A stretch of 64,000 nucleotides of DNA from Luteibacter sp. OK325 (lineage in GTDB: Bacteria > Pseudomonadota > Gammaproteobacteria > Xanthomonadales > Rhodanobacteraceae): the NCBI RefSeq assembly GCF_003050935.1, contig NZ_QAOX01000001.1:682001-746000 (forward strand). Direction: 5' to 3'. This document shows, in pieces, positions 60,413 to 64,000 of the stretch. The translations under genes and the position numbers were made by a program. The notes below the pieces were generated by a model, which saw only the letters and a list, made by a program, of their open reading frames with translations, made no database searches and was not told the origin of the DNA. Numbering within the stretch: the stretch's first letter is position 1; each line of letters begins with the position of its first letter.

Positions 60413-61984
60413 CTATTCGACGGGGATCTGAGCGCGAGTCCCGCTCAACCACCGCTGGGCCCGTCGTATCCAGCCGGTAGCCAGATCCGGATCCCACACG
60501 AACGTCGCCACGCTTTCCGCCGGCATCGCGTACTCGAAGCGGTTGCGTCCGTCAGTGACAGAGAGACGGCGTTCGTCCTTGTTGAGGTTCACCACCACAA
60601 GCACGAGCGATCCATCCGACACATTCTGAAAGGCGACGTTAGCGATACCCTTGTCGTCGACGTCGGTGTCGGTCGAGTTCACCCGGAACGCGCCTGGCTC
60701 GACGAATCGACTGAAGTGCGCAAGCGCGTAGTACTCCTCGTTACGTGTCACTTCGCCTGTCTGCGAATCGATCGTGATCACGCCTTTGCATTTGGAACAC
60801 CCGCCAAAGTGCGGGCCATGATTCTCATCAAGGGCCAGGTTCCAGTACACGACGCCACGCGCCCACTGCCTGATGCCCGTCACCAACAGGTTTCTGCTGA
60901 ACCACAACAACTCACCGTTAACGGATAACGGCCAGTCGCCGCCGGTGCACTCCGTTATGTAGGCATCCTTATCGGGGTGCGCGCGATGCACCTTGCCTTG
61001 TTCGTGCTGGCTTCCTCCGTAGCAGTGCCATGCCACGCCGTCGATGTAACGCGCGGCGTCGGGATCGGCCAGCACGGCCAGGGGTTCCTCGACGGGGGTC
61101 CAGTTGTGATCCCATTCGAGGATTTCGGTTCTTGGCTTGCGGCCTGCCAGCTTGGGCCCAAGGTACTTCGAAACGATGCGCGCGCGCGTTTCGGCGCCCA
61201 CCGTCATACCGGGGTAGCTGATCGGCGCGTACGCGGGCTCGTTTTGCAGCGTCAACGCGAAGATAGGAATGCCATGGCTGCGGTAGGCGTCAAGGTATTT
61301 GACGAGGTAGTCCGCATAAACACTCTCGTATTGCTCCAGCAGTTCTCCGCCGAGGAGATTCTGGGTCGTTCTCATCCACGCCGGCGCGCCCCATGGTGAC
61401 GCGATGGTGAGCATGCCGGGGTTGACGGCCATCACCTCCTGCATCATGGGGATCACGTCCTGCAGGTTCGACGCGACATTGAAGTGCTTCAACTGCGGGT
61501 CGGCCTGCCCGAAGGGAATGTCGTCAAGCGTAAAGACGTTCAATGAGAAATCGGACGAACCGATGGTCAGCCGCATCATGTTGAAGTTGAGGTTCGGCGG
61601 CGGACCATACAGTTCGGTCAACAAGGCCTTGCGTTGCAGCGCGCTCAATTTGGTATGGAGCAGCCACGCCGACGAGTCGGTCATGGCCGCGCCAAACCCG
61701 GTGATGGTCTGGTACCGGGTCTTGGCGTCGATGACGATATCGGCGGTCGATGCGTCCCGGGCTGTCGTTTCGATATCGGGCTGCGGCGTCAGCTTCAGTC
61801 GGTGATCGGTCGTGCTGAGCCAAAGCTCGACGGCAGGCATGATCTGCCGCACTCGCGCGGTGGCTTTGATTGCCGCCCGGGGCTGGACGAACCGCGGCGC
61901 ATAGAGGGCGGCAAGGGTAACCAGGGTGATCAAGGCAATGGAGCCGCCGACCAACCAGCTGGGTTCCGACCTTCGCTCATCCAT
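60413..61984 (-). CDS. GH30 glycosidase (glucosylceramidase / endo-beta-1,6-glucanase type)
   Basis: The 523-residue enzyme has an N-terminal membrane anchor or signal (WLVGGSIALITLVTLAALY near 10-28) and a (beta/alpha)8 barrel with the GH30 marks ITGFGAAMTDSSAW near 93-106, the acid/base in TLQNEP near 245 and the nucleophile in YITECTGGDW near 342. A C-terminal beta-sandwich follows. GH30 enzymes hydrolyse beta-glucosides such as beta-1,6-glucan; substrate choice is not predictable here. It is convergent with the 133-residue gene across a terminator. Confidence 0.9.
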   Translation of the reverse strand: MDERRSEPSWLVGGSIALITLVTLAALYAPRFVQPRAAIKATARVRQIMPAVELWLSTTDHRLKLTPQPDIETTARDASTADIVIDAKTRYQTITGFGAAMTDSSAWLLHTKLSALQRKALLTELYGPPPNLNFNMMRLTIGSSDFSLNVFTLDDIPFGQADPQLKHFNVASNLQDVIPMMQEVMAVNPGMLTIASPWGAPAWMRTTQNLLGGELLEQYESVYADYLVKYLDAYRSHGIPIFALTLQNEPAYAPISYPGMTVGAETRARIVSKYLGPKLAGRKPRTEILEWDHNWTPVEEPLAVLADPDAARYIDGVAWHCYGGSQHEQGKVHRAHPDKDAYITECTGGDWPLSVNGELLWFSRNLLVTGIRQWARGVVYWNLALDENHGPHFGGCSKCKGVITIDSQTGEVTRNEEYYALAHFSRFVEPGAFRVNSTDTDVDDKGIANVAFQNVSDGSLVLVVVNLNKDERRLSVTDGRNRFEYAMPAESVATFVWDPDLATGWIRRAQRWLSGTRAQIPVE

Positions 61985-62113
61985 GGCGATCGCAATTCCC
62001 TTCGCTAACGTTGCGGCTCACCTGGATCACGACGGTTCTGGGCTCTCGCTGGATTTCGACTGTGAATTCAGCATAGCGAACCTGCCGTGGGGCCGATAGG
62101 CCAAATGGCTCCA

Positions 62114-62350
62114 TCAAGCGTCGAGTCCACTCCCGATCAGGCGACCGAGCGGCTTGGATGCGGCGGCGATGACGATGCCCAATACGATGTAGCCGACATT
62201 GCCAATGATCGTGTGCGCGGGGTAGTGCTGCACTTCGATGCCGAAGGCAAGCTCGACGGCGTACATGCCCCACATGAAAGCAAAGAAGACCGTCCAGACA
62301 AGGCCAACAAGCCGCAAGATGAAGACAGCAGTCCTTTGATAGGTTGTCAC
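62114..62350 (-). CDS. Small membrane protein, unknown
   Basis: The 78-residue protein has two hydrophobic helices: VFILRLVGLVWTVFFAFMWG near 9-28 and IIGNVGYIVLGIVIAAASKP near 48-67. It has the size and shape of small YbaN- or DUF-type inner-membrane proteins, but I do not recognise it. The ATG at 62350 is preceded by AAAGGAACGG. It lies downstream of the perfect inverted repeat at 62403-62445, which may control it. Confidence 0.6.
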   Translation of the reverse strand: MTTYQRTAVFILRLVGLVWTVFFAFMWGMYAVELAFGIEVQHYPAHTIIGNVGYIVLGIVIAAASKPLGRLIGSGLDA

Positions 62351-62402
62351 GGGCCGTTCCTTTGGTGGGTTGATGTGGTTCGCGATGTGCCGGCTCCGGT
62401 TT

Positions 62403-62445
62403 GTCTAATTTGACCACTCAGAGCCCTTGATTGGTCAAATTAGAC
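62403..62445. repeat. Perfect 14-bp inverted repeat (possible operator)
   Basis: GTCTAATTTGACCA (62403-62416) and TGGTCAAATTAGAC (62432-62445) are exact reverse complements, separated by 15 bases. The AT-rich arms do not look like an intrinsic terminator and lack a T-run. The site lies 53 bp upstream of the small membrane protein and 35 bp downstream of the GST gene, so it is more likely a regulator-binding site. Confidence 0.55.
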
Positions 62446-62479
62446 TAGTTTATGACCCGCTCCGTCGCAGAGAACAACC

Positions 62480-63118
62480 TCAGTCGGCAGCAGCAAAATG
62501 CGCCATCTGGTCTGCATAGGCCTTGGAGAAGGCCGGCCGGGATGTGGCTCGCGCGACATAGTCGCGGCATGCGGGATGTCCCGCCAGGCCATCGAATCGA
62601 TCGACGACGCGCAACACATCCGCCATGAGTATGTCGGCAACCGAGAACGAGGTCGCCAACCATTCGCGACGGGCGAGGATGGGCTCCAGGTGTTTAAGCC
62701 GCGCCCCGAGAAAGTCATCGAGTAGTTTCCACTCGGGCGTCTCGTTTCTAAGACCCGAGAACGCGAAGAGCGTCCAATGCTGGCTGGCTGCCTCAACCGA
62801 ATTGAGCGCCGCGAAGAGCCACTCCGTAACCTCGGCGCGACCTTGTGAATCCGCAGGCATCAGCGCCTCGCTGCGCTCACCCAGATGAAGCAGGATGGCG
62901 CCACTCTCGAAAAGAGAGATGTCTCCGTCGATCAGCCAAGGCACCTGGCCGAAGGGTTGGTGCCGAAAATGTTCCGCGCCTCTGTTGCCGAACGGCACGC
63001 TCTGGACTTCATAAGGCAACCCGGCTTCTTCCAACGCCCAGCGCACGCGGATGTCGCGCACATAGCCTCGCGGAAGCTCGGGGACCCAATGGAAGGTGGC
63101 TAGAATGAGCTTGCTCAT
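62480..63118 (-). CDS. Glutathione S-transferase
   Basis: The 212-residue protein has an N-terminal thioredoxin-like domain (LILATFHWVPELPRGYVRDI, RVRWALEEAGLPYEV near 26-40, and GQVPWLIDGDISLFESGAIL near 57-76, with the cis-Pro and the Glu-Ser glutathione site). An all-helical C-terminal domain follows. It conjugates glutathione to electrophiles in the cytosol. Its class is not certain. It stands alone. Confidence 0.9.
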   Translation of the reverse strand: MSKLILATFHWVPELPRGYVRDIRVRWALEEAGLPYEVQSVPFGNRGAEHFRHQPFGQVPWLIDGDISLFESGAILLHLGERSEALMPADSQGRAEVTEWLFAALNSVEAASQHWTLFAFSGLRNETPEWKLLDDFLGARLKHLEPILARREWLATSFSVADILMADVLRVVDRFDGLAGHPACRDYVARATSRPAFSKAYADQMAHFAAAD

Positions 63119-63344
63119 GACGCATGATCCTCACGGCAAAGTGTGCAGCAGTGCGTCGCGAATAAAACCATCACTCGGGACTACAGACAACCCAAGGTTG
63201 TTTTGCTACGGTCATACCGTTGCCTGCGTCATCGCTAACCGTGCTGCGCAGACAACCATCGCTTCAAGCGGTGAAGAAGCGCGAGCCAGAGGTGGTACAA
63301 ACACCCCTGACCCGCTAACCACAACCAACTAGAAAGGAGTTGAT

Positions 63345-63446
63345 ATGGCTGCGCCACATCATACGGCACCCGCTCGCCCGCCGAATCCCCTCGGCGACAC
63401 ACCCACCGGTTACCGAGCGTTCTGCCCACACCGCAGATACGGTTGA
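63345..63446 (+). CDS. Possible 33-residue ORF
   Basis: The ATG at 63345 sits after a good AAAGGAG Shine-Dalgarno (six-base spacing) and opens a 33-codon frame (AAPHHTAPARPPNPLGDTPT ..), Pro/Ala/His-rich, with no family match. It may be a real short peptide. Confidence 0.35.
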   Translation: MAAPHHTAPARPPNPLGDTPTGYRAFCPHRRYG

Positions 63447-63680
63447 CGAACCGCGGCGGCAGCCGTCCCCCTGAGCTTTTTCTCGGCCGAGCAACGCGGC
63501 GCGTCGCCGTGTGACCCGAGAACAGGGCTGCTTCCCGCAACACATTTCATCAAGGCAAACCACTCGGCGCCCGGTCACGGGCCGCCGGTGAACCCGTGAG
63601 TCCGTTTGATCCGCGGTACGCCATGCCATGCATGGTGTGCCGCACCTTGACGCGATGCAGCGGCACCCAAGGAAAAGACC
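63447..63680. promoter_or_regulatory. Leader of the last gene, with hairpin
   Basis: The segment 63615-63626 (GGTACGCCATGC) and 63630-63641 (GCATGGTGTGCC) form a 12-bp RNA hairpin with two G-U pairs and a three-base loop, 39 bp upstream of the 63681 start. Nothing else is recognised in this gap. Confidence 0.35.
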
Positions 63681-63953
63681 ATGCCTGACTCGAACGACAT
63701 CGATGCGGACGCGAGCCCGCATGACCTGCTGAATGAAGCCACGGAGTGGATGCGGTATGCCGGCGGCATCGCCGAACTGCTCGGCGAACTCGTCCACGAA
63801 TCGGATGCCGTCGATTGTCGACGGATGGCGCTCGCCCTCGAAGCGATCGGTGCGATCGCTCGTGTTGGCGCCCAGCGGACGGCGCAGGCACATGCCCTCG
63901 TGCATTGGCAGCGTGCCAGGGCCGAGGGAATGCCAACAACGCAGAATATCTGA
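63681..63953 (+). CDS. Small helical protein, unknown
   Basis: The 90-residue cytosolic protein looks all-helical (LLNEATEWMRYAGGIAELLG, then RRMALALEAIGAIARVGAQR) and ends in a short polar tail. I do not recognise the family; it has the shape of small DUF3077/DUF6124-type proteins of unknown function. The ATG at 63681 follows AAGGAAAAGACC. The stop lies 47 bp before the window ends. Confidence 0.6.
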   Translation: MPDSNDIDADASPHDLLNEATEWMRYAGGIAELLGELVHESDAVDCRRMALALEAIGAIARVGAQRTAQAHALVHWQRARAEGMPTTQNI

Positions 63954-64000
63954 TGCCGTTCTCAACGACGCGCCCCGAAAATCCTTACGATCTTGCTGCC

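Noticed and set aside
62403-62445. The 14-bp inverted repeat as a rho-independent terminator of the GST gene
   Set aside because: Arms are AT-rich, the loop is 15 bases and no T-run follows on the minus strand; an operator is more likely.

Overview
The window is high-GC DNA from a gammaproteobacterium. The gene order (LysM protein, dprA, topA, tsaC and an aryl-polyene/xanthomonadin-type AMP ligase on one strand, def-fmt-rsmB on the other), the LPS-core genes, and the family content fit the order Xanthomonadales. Rhodanobacteraceae (a Luteibacter/Dyella-like organism) is my best guess. This is inferred from protein families and layout, not from a database match.

Layout. 1-9.7 kb is a conserved housekeeping block: the AMP ligase (cut by the window edge), tsaC, topA, dprA and a LysM protein on the minus strand, then def, fmt and rsmB on the plus strand. 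9.8-18.0 kb is an envelope-polysaccharide region with an O-antigen ligase/polymerase-like membrane protein, several glycosyltransferases, a CDP-glycerol-transferase-like enzyme, a GT39-type membrane transferase, and a lipid A acyltransferase. 18.1-20.7 kb holds dtd and rpoD, with a candidate promoter and a clear terminator for rpoD. 20.8-23.6 kb has a small two-TM CxxC protein, a HipA-type toxin-antitoxin pair in toxin-first order, a His-rich secreted peptide and a CAT-anticodon tRNA (probably tRNA-Ile2).

23.6-33.2 kb, directly 3' of that tRNA, is an accessory island of visibly lower GC. It carries two putative anti-phage modules back to back: a Gabija-like OLD-family nuclease plus UvrD-like helicase (minus strand) and a Septu-like ATPase plus HNH nuclease (plus strand). 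Between them lie a truncated DUF6119/TIGR04141-like gene and what looks like a decayed XRE regulator. I see no integrase or att duplication.

33.2-38.2 kb encodes a CotA-like multicopper oxidase, a secreted phosphoesterase and a DUF3617-like protein. The 0.77-kb gap between the first two carries two inverted copies of a ~141-bp structured repeat whose stems differ between copies but stay self-complementary.

38.3-48.1 kb is a LacI-type regulator divergent from an eight-gene operon. The operon encodes a Gfo/Idh/MocA oxidoreductase, an MFS nucleoside-symporter-like permease, three TIM-barrel isomerase/epimerase-like proteins, a GMC oxidoreductase with its Tat-exported small subunit, and a DUF1080 protein. 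Together they look like a glycoside 3-oxidation / 3-keto-glycoside cleavage pathway. Two ATGTAAT...ATTACAT-type palindromes in the divergent gap are the likely operators.

48.1-64 kb holds a methyltransferase, a J-domain-like protein, a dialkylglycine-decarboxylase-like aminotransferase, a CPBP protease, a CocE/NonD hydrolase with a divergent LysR regulator, a GH78 alpha-L-rhamnosidase lipoprotein, an M23 peptidase, a GH30 glycosidase, a glutathione S-transferase and a few small proteins. GH78, GH30 and the 3-keto-glycoside operon together suggest use of plant-derived glycosides.
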